In this document: positions 57,238 through 64,000 of the stretch, piece after piece
Layout of the letters: each line of letters opens with the position of its first letter
Position numbering within the stretch: position 1 is the stretch's first letter
From: Comamonas testosteroni
GTDB taxonomy: Bacteria; Pseudomonadota; Gammaproteobacteria; Burkholderiales; Burkholderiaceae_C
Direction of reading: 5' to 3'
Assembly: GCF_030505195.1 (NCBI RefSeq)
Contig: NZ_CP129672.1
Coordinates: 1,674,001-1,738,000, forward strand
DNA length: 64,000 bases
Position numbers and translations under genes: made by a program
Notes under the pieces: generated by a model
The model's database searches: none
What the model saw: the letters and a program-made list of their open reading frames with translations, nothing else
What the model was told of the DNA's origin: nothing

Positions 57238-58220
57238 CAATCCAGTTTCGTGCCGGAGGCCTTGACGGCTGCAGCCCAGCGCGGCGTCTCGCTGGCCAGG
57301 AACTTGCCGAAGGCGTCGGAGCCCAGGAAGGCCGGATCGGCGCCCTGCTCCACCATGCGGCTCTTCACATCGGGCAGGTTCATGACCTGCTGGAAGGCGT
57401 TGCTGAGCTTGGCAGTCACCTCCTTGGGCAGGCCGGCGGGGGCTAGAAAGCCATAGAAGCCCACCACCTCGAAGCCCTTGAGGCCGGACTCTATGGCGGT
57501 CGGCACCTCGGGCAGTGCGGGGTTGCGCTCCTTGCTGGTCACGGCCAGAGCACGCACCTTGCCCTGCTTGTGATAGGCCGCTGCCTGAGGAATGCTCTCG
57601 GCCATGAACTGCACCTGACCGCCGATCAGATCGGTGAACGCAGGCGCGCTGCCCTTGTAGGGAATGTGCACCAGATCCAGGCCTGCGGCGCTCTTGAACA
57701 TCTCGGGCACCAGATGGCTGATGCCGCCATTGCCGGCCGAGCCGAAGTTGATCTTGCCGGGGTTGGCCTTGGCATAGGTCGTGAACTCGATCAGCGTCTT
57801 GGCCGGCACCTTGTTGTTGACCAGCAGCGCCAGCGGCTGCATGGCGGTGCGGGCAATCGGCGTGAAGTCCTTGAGCGTGTTGTAGGGCAGCTTGCTGTAG
57901 AGCGCAGGGTTGATGACCATCACGCCGGTATTGGCCAGCATCAGCGTGTAGCCGTCGGCGGGCGAGCGCATCACGTCCTGCGCCCCCACGGAGCCGCCCG
58001 CTCCAGGCTTGTAATCCACCACCAGCGGCTGTCCGAGCACGCCTTGCAGCTTTTCGGTCAGCAAGCGGGCATGCTGGTCCAGCGGGCCGCCGGCGGGAAA
58101 GCCCAGCACGATGCGAATCGGCTTGGTCGGAAAGGCGTCCTGAGCCTGTGCGCCCGCGGACAAAAGCAGGCCTGCGCCAGCCATCAGGCCGGCCAGCATG
58201 TTCATTGAAGTCTTGTTCAT
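57237..58220 (-). CDS. Bug-family tripartite tricarboxylate transporter receptor
   Basis: Periplasmic binding protein, 327 aa from ATG 58220 (GGAGACA upstream). Signal peptide MNKTSMNMLAGLMAGAGLLL, cut after AQA. FPTKPIRIVLGFPAGGPLDQ, VDYKPGAGGSVGAQDV, DGYTLMLANTGVMVINPALY and HIPYKGSAPAFTDLIGGQVQ are Bug/TctC hallmarks. No TctA/TctB membrane genes are adjacent, as is common for the expanded Bug families of Comamonadaceae. Ligand unknown. Confidence 0.94.
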   Translation of the reverse strand: MNKTSMNMLAGLMAGAGLLLSAGAQAQDAFPTKPIRIVLGFPAGGPLDQHARLLTEKLQGVLGQPLVVDYKPGAGGSVGAQDVMRSPADGYTLMLANTGVMVINPALYSKLPYNTLKDFTPIARTAMQPLALLVNNKVPAKTLIEFTTYAKANPGKINFGSAGNGGISHLVPEMFKSAAGLDLVHIPYKGSAPAFTDLIGGQVQFMAESIPQAAAYHKQGKVRALAVTSKERNPALPEVPTAIESGLKGFEVVGFYGFLAPAGLPKEVTAKLSNAFQQVMNLPDVKSRMVEQGADPAFLGSDAFGKFLASETPRWAAAVKASGTKLD

Positions 58221-58350
58221 TGTTGTCTCCTTGGCTTTAGAAATCATCGGCCGCACAAAGCGCTGTCCGGGCAGTCTGATCGGTAGTCAACCTGCGCTGG
58301 ATAGCGGCATTCGAGCCATGACTTGAACCATGGCGGGAGCCGGCCGACAT

Positions 58351-58378
58351 AAAAAAGCGCTTCTCGAAGGAAGCGCTT
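58351..58378 (-). terminator. Terminator after the Sel1 gene
   Basis: AAGCGCTTC and GAAGCGCTT with a 6-nt loop, then TTTTTT when read on the minus strand; 24 bp after the Sel1 stop. Confidence 0.85.
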
Positions 58379-58402
58379 GGGTGCCTGAGTGCCAAGCGGC
58401 AA

Positions 58403-60031
58403 TCAGCGCTTGGGTTGCCAGGCCAGCGCCTTGTTCTGCTGCTCGGCCACCTGGGCAATGCTGAGCTTGTTGGCCGCTTCATCGCGGCGCTTGGCGGCAT
58501 CGCCACCGAGCTCCATGGCCGCCAGGTTGTACCAGAAGTAGGCCCTGGCATTGTCACGCGGCACGCCCTGACCCTGTGCATAGACCATGCCCAGGTTGTA
58601 CTGGGCTGCGGCATCGCCCTGCTCGGCCGCACGCTGGTACCACTGCACGGCCTTGGCGTAGTCGCGCGCAGCGCCCTGGCCTTCGGCATACATCACGCCC
58701 AGGCGGTTCTGCGCGCCGGAATGGCCTTGCTCGGCCGCTGCGGCATACCACTTCATCGCCTGAGCGGGGCTGGCGGCACCGCCCTGACCATCGGCATACA
58801 GACGCGCCAGGTTGAACTGGGCCGAGGCATCGCCCTTGTCGGCCGCGCGGCGGAACCACTGCATGGCCGTCGCATAGTTCTGCGCAACGCCACGGCCTTC
58901 GGCGTACAGCGTACCCACGTTGTTGATGGCCGCTGCATGGCCTTGCTCGGCCGCCTTCTGATACCACTGCAAAGCCGTGCCGTAGTTCTGGGGCGTGCCC
59001 AGGCCTTCGGCATAGATGGTGCCCAGGTTGTACTGGGCATCGGCGTGATTCTGGTCGGCCGCGCGCTGGAACCATTGCGCTGCATAGGCAGGGCTTTGCT
59101 CCACACCCAGGCCGTACAGATACAGGCGGCCCAGATGGTTCTGGCCGTCGGCATTCCACTGCTCGGCGCTCTTCTGGAACCAGGAAGCCGCCAGCTTGTA
59201 GTCGCGCGGGACGCCCACGCCATCCATATACATGCGGCCCAGGCTGTTCTGGGCCCTGGCGTCGCCCTGTTCGGCAGCGCGCTGCAGCCATTGGGCGGCA
59301 TGCACGGGGTCCAGCTTCACGCCCACTCCGTCGGACAGCATGGAGCCCAGTTGGTTCTGCGCTTGTGCATGGCCTTGATCGGCGGCTTTCTTGAACCAGT
59401 CTGCAGCCGTCATGTAGTTCACGGCCACGCCATCGCCCTTGAGATAGCGCTGGCCCAGCTCGAACTGGGCCGTCACATGGCCTTGTGCGGCGGATTTCTC
59501 CAGCCACTGGGCAGCGGTGCTGAAGCTCTGGGGCACGCCCAGACCTTGCTGATAGAGGTGGGACAGGTTGTACTGCGCCACGGCATTGTTCTGCTGCGCC
59601 GCGCGGCCGTACCACTGGGCCGCCTCGCGATAGTTCTGAGGCACGCCCTGGCCGTTGGCATACAGCGCACCCAGGCTGTTCTGGGCACCCGCGTGCCCCT
59701 GCGCCGCGGCCTTGCGGAACCATTGTGCGGCGGTGGCGGCATTCTGGGGCACTCCCTGGCCGTGCACATACATCTCGCCCAGTTGGTTCTGCGCCTTGGC
59801 ATCGCCGCGCTCAGCCTCCTGCAGCGGTCCGGCCGTGGAGGCCACGCGCGAGCCTGCAATCGGCAGCGGGCCATATTGCAGGCGGCTGAATTCAAACTGG
59901 GGGCCCGATGTGGCGGCTCTGGAATCGCGCAAAAAATTCATGCGACCTTCCGCACCGGTTTGCGCGGATGCGCTCTGGGCAAAGGCCGCCAGACTCGACA
60001 TGACCAGCGCTGCGATGGGAGTGAACTTCAT
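58403..60031 (-). CDS. Exported Sel1-repeat protein
   Basis: 542 aa. Signal peptide MKFTPIAALVMSSLAAFAQS, cut after ASA. From about residue 75 it is twelve consecutive Sel1-like repeats of 36 residues, each like AQ-NLG-MYAxGxGVPxxY followed by AxxWxxKAAEQG. The last repeat is followed by a short charged tail. Such solenoids usually mediate protein contacts in the periplasm. No sequence clue to the partner. The gene is flanked by its own terminator, so it is probably transcribed alone. Confidence 0.93.
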   Translation of the reverse strand: MKFTPIAALVMSSLAAFAQSASAQTGAEGRMNFLRDSRAATSGPQFEFSRLQYGPLPIAGSRVASTAGPLQEAERGDAKAQNQLGEMYVHGQGVPQNAATAAQWFRKAAAQGHAGAQNSLGALYANGQGVPQNYREAAQWYGRAAQQNNAVAQYNLSHLYQQGLGVPQSFSTAAQWLEKSAAQGHVTAQFELGQRYLKGDGVAVNYMTAADWFKKAADQGHAQAQNQLGSMLSDGVGVKLDPVHAAQWLQRAAEQGDARAQNSLGRMYMDGVGVPRDYKLAASWFQKSAEQWNADGQNHLGRLYLYGLGVEQSPAYAAQWFQRAADQNHADAQYNLGTIYAEGLGTPQNYGTALQWYQKAAEQGHAAAINNVGTLYAEGRGVAQNYATAMQWFRRAADKGDASAQFNLARLYADGQGGAASPAQAMKWYAAAAEQGHSGAQNRLGVMYAEGQGAARDYAKAVQWYQRAAEQGDAAAQYNLGMVYAQGQGVPRDNARAYFWYNLAAMELGGDAAKRRDEAANKLSIAQVAEQQNKALAWQPKR

Positions 60032-60180
60032 TCCGGTACGATTCCTAGACGCTTGTTGTTACATCAGACATACGATGACACCAACCTGCGAGCGTAACTG
60101 ATTCTGATAGCAGCTTCGATAAGGAATCCCTCAATCGCGGCATCCTAGCCACAGTTTTTTGACATTTGGCCGGGCCATGA

Positions 60181-60204
60181 AAAAGCCCGGCAAAGCCGGG
60201 CTTG
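60181..60204 (-). terminator. Terminator after the formylglutamate hydrolase gene
   Basis: AAGCCCGGC-AAA-GCCGGGCTT, a perfect 9-bp stem followed on the minus strand by TTTC; 17 bp after the stop codon. The rest of the 189-bp gap shows no other feature. Confidence 0.8.
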
Positions 60205-60220
60205 GAGCGATGGAAGGGTT

Positions 60221-61126
60221 TCAGCCTCTGCTCATCTGCTGGCGCACATAGTCCGCCAGCACCTGCATGAGCTGGGCAAAATGCAGGCGCAGCGGCTCGA
60301 AGCCCGCATTCGGCTCGCGCGTATCCTCGTCCATATAGACGGGGCGACGGATCTCGATCTGCATCGAGTGGCGATTGAGCTGCGGCTGGCCGATGCGCCC
60401 GATCAACTCCACACCTTTATAGGGCTCGTTATAGGCCACGCTGTAGCCGAAGCCCTTGAGCGTATCGCCCACCAGGTGGATGAACTCGGGCGCACAGGTC
60501 GTGCCATCGCGGTCGCCCAGCACGAAGTCGGCCAGCGGCGGCGCATCGCTACGACCCAGTCGCTGGTACACGTCGTTGGGCATGGAGTGCAGATTCAGAT
60601 GCCACACAGCCCCGAAGCGCGCCACGCTGTCGTCGATGGCCTGCGCCAGCGCCGCGTGATAGGGGCGCCAGTAGCGCTCGATACGGTGCTGCACCTCGGC
60701 CACGGTGCGCTTGCGCTCATATAGGGGCGTAGCCACGCCGGCCTTGCTGATGCGCTGCCAGATCAGGCCCAGCCCCTGCTGGGTCTTGATGCTGGGCGAC
60801 AGCGGCACCGGCCACTCGCCCTCGATCTGCGCGGGGTCCAGATCGGACTCGTTGCGGTTCGGATCGACATAGGTGCGCGGGAAAGTCGCCTCCAGCAGCG
60901 TCGCGCCGAACTCGGGCCAGCGGTCCCAGAGCGCGGCCACATGCGTGTCCTCGCCACGGCGCAGCAGGCTCATGGGCACGACGGCGCCGAAGTCCTCCGG
61001 ATAGGCCGTGCCGCTGTGCGGCGAGTCGCAGACTATGGGCAGCACCTCGCCCCGGGCCGGGTGCACCAGCACCGGCTCGGCCGGTCTGGCTTGCAGGAAA
61101 TCAGGCACAGACATCGAGGTCTTCAT
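60221..61126 (-). CDS. N-formylglutamate amidohydrolase family protein
   Basis: 301 aa. VCDSPHSGTAYPEDFG, RGEDTHVAALWD, TFPRTYVDPNRNESDLDP, HLNLHSMPNDVYQRLG and QIEIRRPVYMDE are typical of the HutG/N-formylglutamate amidohydrolase fold, a zinc hydrolase that releases glutamate and formate at the end of histidine degradation. No other hut genes are near. The start codon overlaps the stop of the Bug receptor gene by one base (TGATG), so the pair is coupled; the substrate may be what that receptor binds rather than a histidine intermediate. Confidence 0.92.
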   Translation of the reverse strand: MKTSMSVPDFLQARPAEPVLVHPARGEVLPIVCDSPHSGTAYPEDFGAVVPMSLLRRGEDTHVAALWDRWPEFGATLLEATFPRTYVDPNRNESDLDPAQIEGEWPVPLSPSIKTQQGLGLIWQRISKAGVATPLYERKRTVAEVQHRIERYWRPYHAALAQAIDDSVARFGAVWHLNLHSMPNDVYQRLGRSDAPPLADFVLGDRDGTTCAPEFIHLVGDTLKGFGYSVAYNEPYKGVELIGRIGQPQLNRHSMQIEIRRPVYMDEDTREPNAGFEPLRLHFAQLMQVLADYVRQQMSRG

Positions 61127-62115
61127 CAGTCCAGCTTGATATTGGCGCGCTTGGCCACGGCCGTGTAGCGCTCGATCGCGGCCCGGATCTGCTTGGCGAA
61201 CTGCTCGGGCGTGTTGCCCATGGACTCACCGGAGATGGACTTCTGCTTTTCCAGATAGTCGGGCGAAGCCATGACCTTGTGGGCCGCCGCATTGAGCTTG
61301 TCGATGATGGGCTTGGGCGTGCCGGCAGGCGCGACCAGGCCGAACCAGCCACCGTCACCCATCTGGGGAAAGCCCAGCTCGGTATAGGTGGGCACATCGG
61401 GCAGCACATCGCTGCGCTTGAGGGCCAGCACGGCCAGGGGACGCAGCTGGCCAGCCTTGATATGCGGCAGGGTCGAGGGCAGGTTGTCCGTCATGGCATT
61501 GACCTGTCCGCCCAGCGCATCGGTAATCGCCTGGCCCGCACCCTTGTAAGGAATGTGCAGCAGCTGGATGCCCGCGAGGTTCATGAAGTTCTCGATATTG
61601 GCATGACCGAGCGAGCCCGTGCCCGGCGAGGCAAAGGTGTACTTGTCGGGGTTGGCCTTGGCCAGCGCGATGAATTCCTTCATGGTCTTGGCAGGCACGC
61701 TGGCGTTCACCACAAAGACGCTGGGCACGCTCATCACATTGGTGATGGGAGCAAAGTCCTTGATCGCGTCATAGGGCAGCTTGCGGAAGATGGCCGGATT
61801 GGAGCCATGGGTGGACACCGTGGCCATGCCGATGGTGTAGCCGTCGGGAGCGGCCTTGGCGATTTCCGAAGCGCCGATGGAGCCGCCGGCTCCGCCCCGG
61901 TTGTCCACCACCACGGCCTTGCCCAGTATCTGGCCCATCTTGTCGGCCAGCAGACGCGCCACCATATCGGTGGAGCCGCCCGCACCAAAGGGCACGATCA
62001 GGCGGATGGGACGATTGGGGTAGTCCGCTGCGGCATTGGCCGCGAACGCGGGGGACAGCGCGGCGGCCGCTGCGCAGGCGGCAATGGACGACAGAACGGT
62101 ACGACGAATGGCCAT
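61126..62115 (-). CDS. Bug-family tripartite tricarboxylate transporter receptor
   Basis: 329 aa. Signal peptide MAIRRTVLSSIAACAAAAAL, cut after AFA. YPNRPIRLIVPFGAGGSTDM, VVDNRGGAGGSIGASEI, DGYTIGMATVSTHGSNPAIF and HIPYKGAGQAITDALGGQVN. It starts the two-gene unit with the formylglutamate-type hydrolase and is divergent from a LysR gene, which probably regulates it. Ligand unknown; an acylated or carboxylated amino acid is a reasonable guess. Confidence 0.94.
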   Translation of the reverse strand: MAIRRTVLSSIAACAAAAALSPAFAANAAADYPNRPIRLIVPFGAGGSTDMVARLLADKMGQILGKAVVVDNRGGAGGSIGASEIAKAAPDGYTIGMATVSTHGSNPAIFRKLPYDAIKDFAPITNVMSVPSVFVVNASVPAKTMKEFIALAKANPDKYTFASPGTGSLGHANIENFMNLAGIQLLHIPYKGAGQAITDALGGQVNAMTDNLPSTLPHIKAGQLRPLAVLALKRSDVLPDVPTYTELGFPQMGDGGWFGLVAPAGTPKPIIDKLNAAAHKVMASPDYLEKQKSISGESMGNTPEQFAKQIRAAIERYTAVAKRANIKLD

Positions 62116-62245
62116 GCGGCTTCTCCTTGGATCTCGTGAAAGACTGGTTATGGGTCGGCTCAGAGCGCTTCATCGAACGCTCCGACCTTTGTTTCATTCT
62201 GTGCCGCAGGCCGTGGCACGAAAAGCGACAAGACGGCACGCAAGT

Positions 62246-62263
62246 ATTACCAACCGTCATAAT
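62246..62263. promoter_or_regulatory. LysR-type T-N11-A candidate site
   Basis: ATTA-N10-TAAT in the gap between the Bug receptor and the LysR gene, containing a T-N11-A core. It lies 11 bp before the LysR start and 130 bp upstream of the receptor, so autoregulation is more directly suggested than control of the receptor. Confidence 0.4.
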
Positions 62264-62273
62264 TCAAGCCGTC

Positions 62274-63179
62274 ATGCGCATGCACTCCCCGTCCCTGTCC
62301 GAACTTCACGCCTTTGCCGCAGCAGCCCGCCTGGGCAGCTACTCGCTCGCCGCCCAGGAGCTGTATGTGACGCAGGGCGGCATCAGCCGGGCCATTGCCA
62401 GGCTTGAGGAGCATCTGGGCTTTGCCCTGTTCGAGCGCCTGGGCAGACGCAATGCGCTCACCGCAGCAGGACAGGACTATCTGCAGGCGGTAGAGCCTGC
62501 CGTGATGGCGATCGAAGCCGCATCGGCCGCCGCGCGCAGGCGCCGCCACGGGCCCCAGCTGCGTCTGTCGGTCATTCCCACGCTGTTCAGCCACTGGCTG
62601 ATTCCGCGCCTGCCCGACTTCAACCGCCGTCATCCGCAAATCATGCTTTCCTTCGCGCCCTACCGGCGCGACGATCCGCTCAATGCGCCGGAGATCGATG
62701 CCTGGATTCGCGTCGGCAGCCAGCACTGGCCGGCAGGCGTGGAGGCCGAATATGTGATCGGCCGCGACCTCATTCCCATCTGCCACCCGCGCGAGCTGCA
62801 GGGGCCGAACCCCATCCGCAGCGAACAGGATTTGCTGAACCGCCCGCTGCTGTTCCACACCAACTACCCGGGCAACTGGGCCAGTTGGATGCAGGCCCGG
62901 GGTCTCGACCAGCCCTGCCCTGCCCCGGTTGCGGACTTTGAGACCGTGGCCCTGCTGGTGCAGGCCGTGGCTGCCGGCATGGGCACAGCCATGGTTCAGC
63001 GCTGCCTGGTGGAGGAGGATCTGGCCTCGGGGCGCGTGGCTCTGGCGCTGGATGCACCGGTGCATATCGAGCGCGGCTACTTTCTGTGCCAGCAAGGCAG
63101 CCGCCCTCCGACGGAAGCCTTAAAGCAGTTTCGCCGCTGGATACTGGAGCAGGCCGGCCCCAGGGCCGTCAGCGACTGA
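62274..63179 (+). CDS. LysR-family transcriptional regulator, GcvA-like
   Basis: 301 aa. N-terminal winged helix ELHAFAAAARLGSYSLAAQE, VTQGGISRAIARLEEHLGFA, LFERLGRRNALTAAGQDYL; C-terminal effector domain with LRLSVIPTLFSHWLIPRL. ATG 62274 chosen; a second ATG lies 6 bp later. Divergent from the Bug receptor-hydrolase pair, which is the usual LysR target arrangement. Effector unknown. Confidence 0.93.
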   Translation: MRMHSPSLSELHAFAAAARLGSYSLAAQELYVTQGGISRAIARLEEHLGFALFERLGRRNALTAAGQDYLQAVEPAVMAIEAASAAARRRRHGPQLRLSVIPTLFSHWLIPRLPDFNRRHPQIMLSFAPYRRDDPLNAPEIDAWIRVGSQHWPAGVEAEYVIGRDLIPICHPRELQGPNPIRSEQDLLNRPLLFHTNYPGNWASWMQARGLDQPCPAPVADFETVALLVQAVAAGMGTAMVQRCLVEEDLASGRVALALDAPVHIERGYFLCQQGSRPPTEALKQFRRWILEQAGPRAVSD

Positions 63180-63268
63180 GGCCCGGCCAGAGACTGGCGC
63201 GAATACAACAGGCACTCTTGAGTCAGATCAAGATTTCACGCAAAACTGCTTTCCAGCCAGTGCGCCAA

Positions 63269-63544
63269 TCAGCGCCAGGCTCTGCAAAGCACCCATTGGC
63301 AGCAGGCACTTGTGCACACCAGTGCGGCATAGCCGAGCATCTTGCCATCGCGTGAAAACAGCCAGAGACTGGCCAGCAAAACCGCCATACCTAATATGAA
63401 ATTAATAGCTACCTGCGCAATGAAGGATTGGGCTCCAGCCTTGTTTTGCTTGAACAAGCGTGCGCAGACAGCCAGGCCCAGCGCGAGAAAAAAAGCGGGG
63501 GCGACGAAGTTGAATAAATGATTAACGCTCGCAACAAAATCCAT
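63269..63544 (-). CDS. Small membrane protein divergent from hemA
   Basis: 91 aa from ATG 63544 (MDFVASVNHLFNFVAP); a TTG 18 bp upstream is possible. Three hydrophobic segments: FNFVAPAFFLALGLAVCARL, FIAQVAINFILGMAVLLASL and MLGYAALVCTSACCQWVL. I do not recognise a family with a known function, though similar small proteins next to hemA are common in Comamonadaceae. The middle of the gene (about 63393-63410) contains an ATAGCT-type stretch like the AT-rich intergenic repeats. Confidence 0.75.
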   Translation of the reverse strand: MDFVASVNHLFNFVAPAFFLALGLAVCARLFKQNKAGAQSFIAQVAINFILGMAVLLASLWLFSRDGKMLGYAALVCTSACCQWVLCRAWR

Positions 63545-63602
63545 GGCAACAATCGATTCCAAGGCTTTGAGACCGGGGGGTGCCCAATCCGGTTCTAAAT
63601 TT

Positions 63603-63608
63603 TATAAT
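63603..63608 (+). promoter_or_regulatory. TATAAT -10 element of hemA
   Basis: A perfect TATAAT lies only 8 bp before the hemA ATG. If used, transcription would start within 2 to 3 bases of the start codon. No good -35 hexamer is seen 16-18 bp upstream, and no Shine-Dalgarno sequence precedes the ATG. Confidence 0.4.
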
Positions 63609-63616
63609 CCTCAGTT

Positions 63617-64000
63617 ATGGCAGTCTGGGCTTTAGGTATCAATCACCACACGGCGCCGCTCGATATGCGGGGCCGTTTTGCGTTCGCGCTCGATCAGATC
63701 GCGCCGACGCTGCAAGGCCTGCGCGCATCCCTGTCCCATGCGGGCCGGGCTCACAGCGCCGTGGAAACCGCCATCCTCTCCACCTGCAACCGCACCGAGA
63801 TCTACTGCGCGGCCGACGCCCCGGCCATGGATCACACCATGCACTGGCTGGCCAACAGCGGCGGCGTAGCGCCTGAGCTGCTGCGCCAGCACTCGTATCT
63901 GCTGCAGGACGGCTCGGTCGCCCGTCACGCCTTCCGCGTGGCCTCGGGCCTGGACTCCATGGTGCTGGGCGAGGCGCAGATCCTCGGCCAGATGAAGAAC
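63617..64000 (+). CDS. hemA: Glutamyl-tRNA reductase, partial (C-terminus outside window)
   Basis: First committed step of tetrapyrrole synthesis: reduces Glu-tRNA to glutamate-1-semialdehyde with NADPH. 128 codons are visible. MAVWALGINHHTAPLDMRGR at the N-terminus, the catalytic Cys in ILSTCNRTEIYC, and GLDSMVLGEAQILGQMKN, the conserved block before the window ends. Divergent from a small membrane protein gene, with 72 bp between starts. Confidence 0.97.
   Translation, partial: MAVWALGINHHTAPLDMRGRFAFALDQIAPTLQGLRASLSHAGRAHSAVETAILSTCNRTEIYCAADAPAMDHTMHWLANSGGVAPELLRQHSYLLQDGSVARHAFRVASGLDSMVLGEAQILGQMKN

Noticed and set aside
58403-60031. Tandem DNA repeat or CRISPR-like array
   Set aside because: The periodicity (108 bp) is that of 36-codon Sel1 repeats in frame; units diverge at silent positions and there are no spacers.
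60221-61126. Part of a histidine utilisation (hut) operon
   Set aside because: No hutU, hutH, hutI or hutC genes are adjacent; the gene is coupled to a Bug receptor instead.

Overview
The window is a stretch of ordinary bacterial chromosome: GC-rich, densely coded, with no phage, transposon, plasmid or CRISPR signal that I could see. Gene content and order (lolB-ispE-tRNA-Gln-prs-rplY-pth; ubiE-Tim44-ubiJ-ubiB; FmdB-DUF502-aspS-nudB; nadK-recN-rapZ), the long C-terminally extended L25, Bug/TTT-type tricarboxylate receptors and two families of intergenic repeats point to a betaproteobacterium of the Burkholderiales, most likely family Comamonadaceae and probably Comamonas or a close relative. 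That placement is inference from memory of family features, not from a search.

Layout. 1-3.1 kb: the N-terminal part of a chemoreceptor (-), an M50 membrane protease and trpS. 3.1-8.1 kb: a response regulator, an exported LysM/FecR protein and a CHASE2 histidine kinase, all (+), forming one signalling locus. 8.1-8.4 kb: tRNA-Arg(ACG) and a CAU tRNA (-). 8.5-17.1 kb: hrcA (-) divergent from a tight (+) run nadK-recN-rapZ-creB-creC-creD-small ORF, with a canonical CreB box in front of creD. 17.1-21.3 kb: mutY, a dynamin-like GTPase and mutM (-). 21.4-27.3 kb: TPR protein, lolB, ispE, tRNA-Gln, prs, rplY and pth (+). 27.3-33.2 kb: a ferredoxin (-), then a complete dipeptide-type ABC importer (+).

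33.3-51.3 kb is almost entirely (-): LysE and EamA transporters, folE, an EEP-family hydrolase, nudB, aspS, DUF502, FmdB, a sodium:solute symporter, ubiB, ubiJ, a Tim44-domain protein, ubiE, DUF971, HIT, and a 1305-residue FAD/iron-sulfur oxidoreductase. 51.8-57.0 kb: a ugpBAECQ glycerol-3-phosphate uptake operon (+), with Pho-box-like repeats upstream. 57.2-62.1 kb (-): two Bug receptors, a 12-repeat Sel1 protein and an N-formylglutamate amidohydrolase. A divergent LysR gene, a small membrane protein (-) and the start of hemA (+) close the window.

Genes that appear to work together: CreBC with CreD; UbiE, UbiJ and UbiB (ubiquinone); FolE and NudB (dihydroneopterin route to folate); MutY and MutM (8-oxoguanine repair); UgpBAEC with UgpQ (glycerophosphodiester uptake and hydrolysis); LysR with the Bug receptor and formylglutamate hydrolase. 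The most interesting items are the RR/FecR-LysM/CHASE2-kinase locus, the cre box with a translationally coupled extra ORF after creD, the YegP-like tail on TrpRS, the chemoreceptor with almost no periplasmic domain, and a GC-rich repeat family that sits just after stop codons in a fixed orientation.
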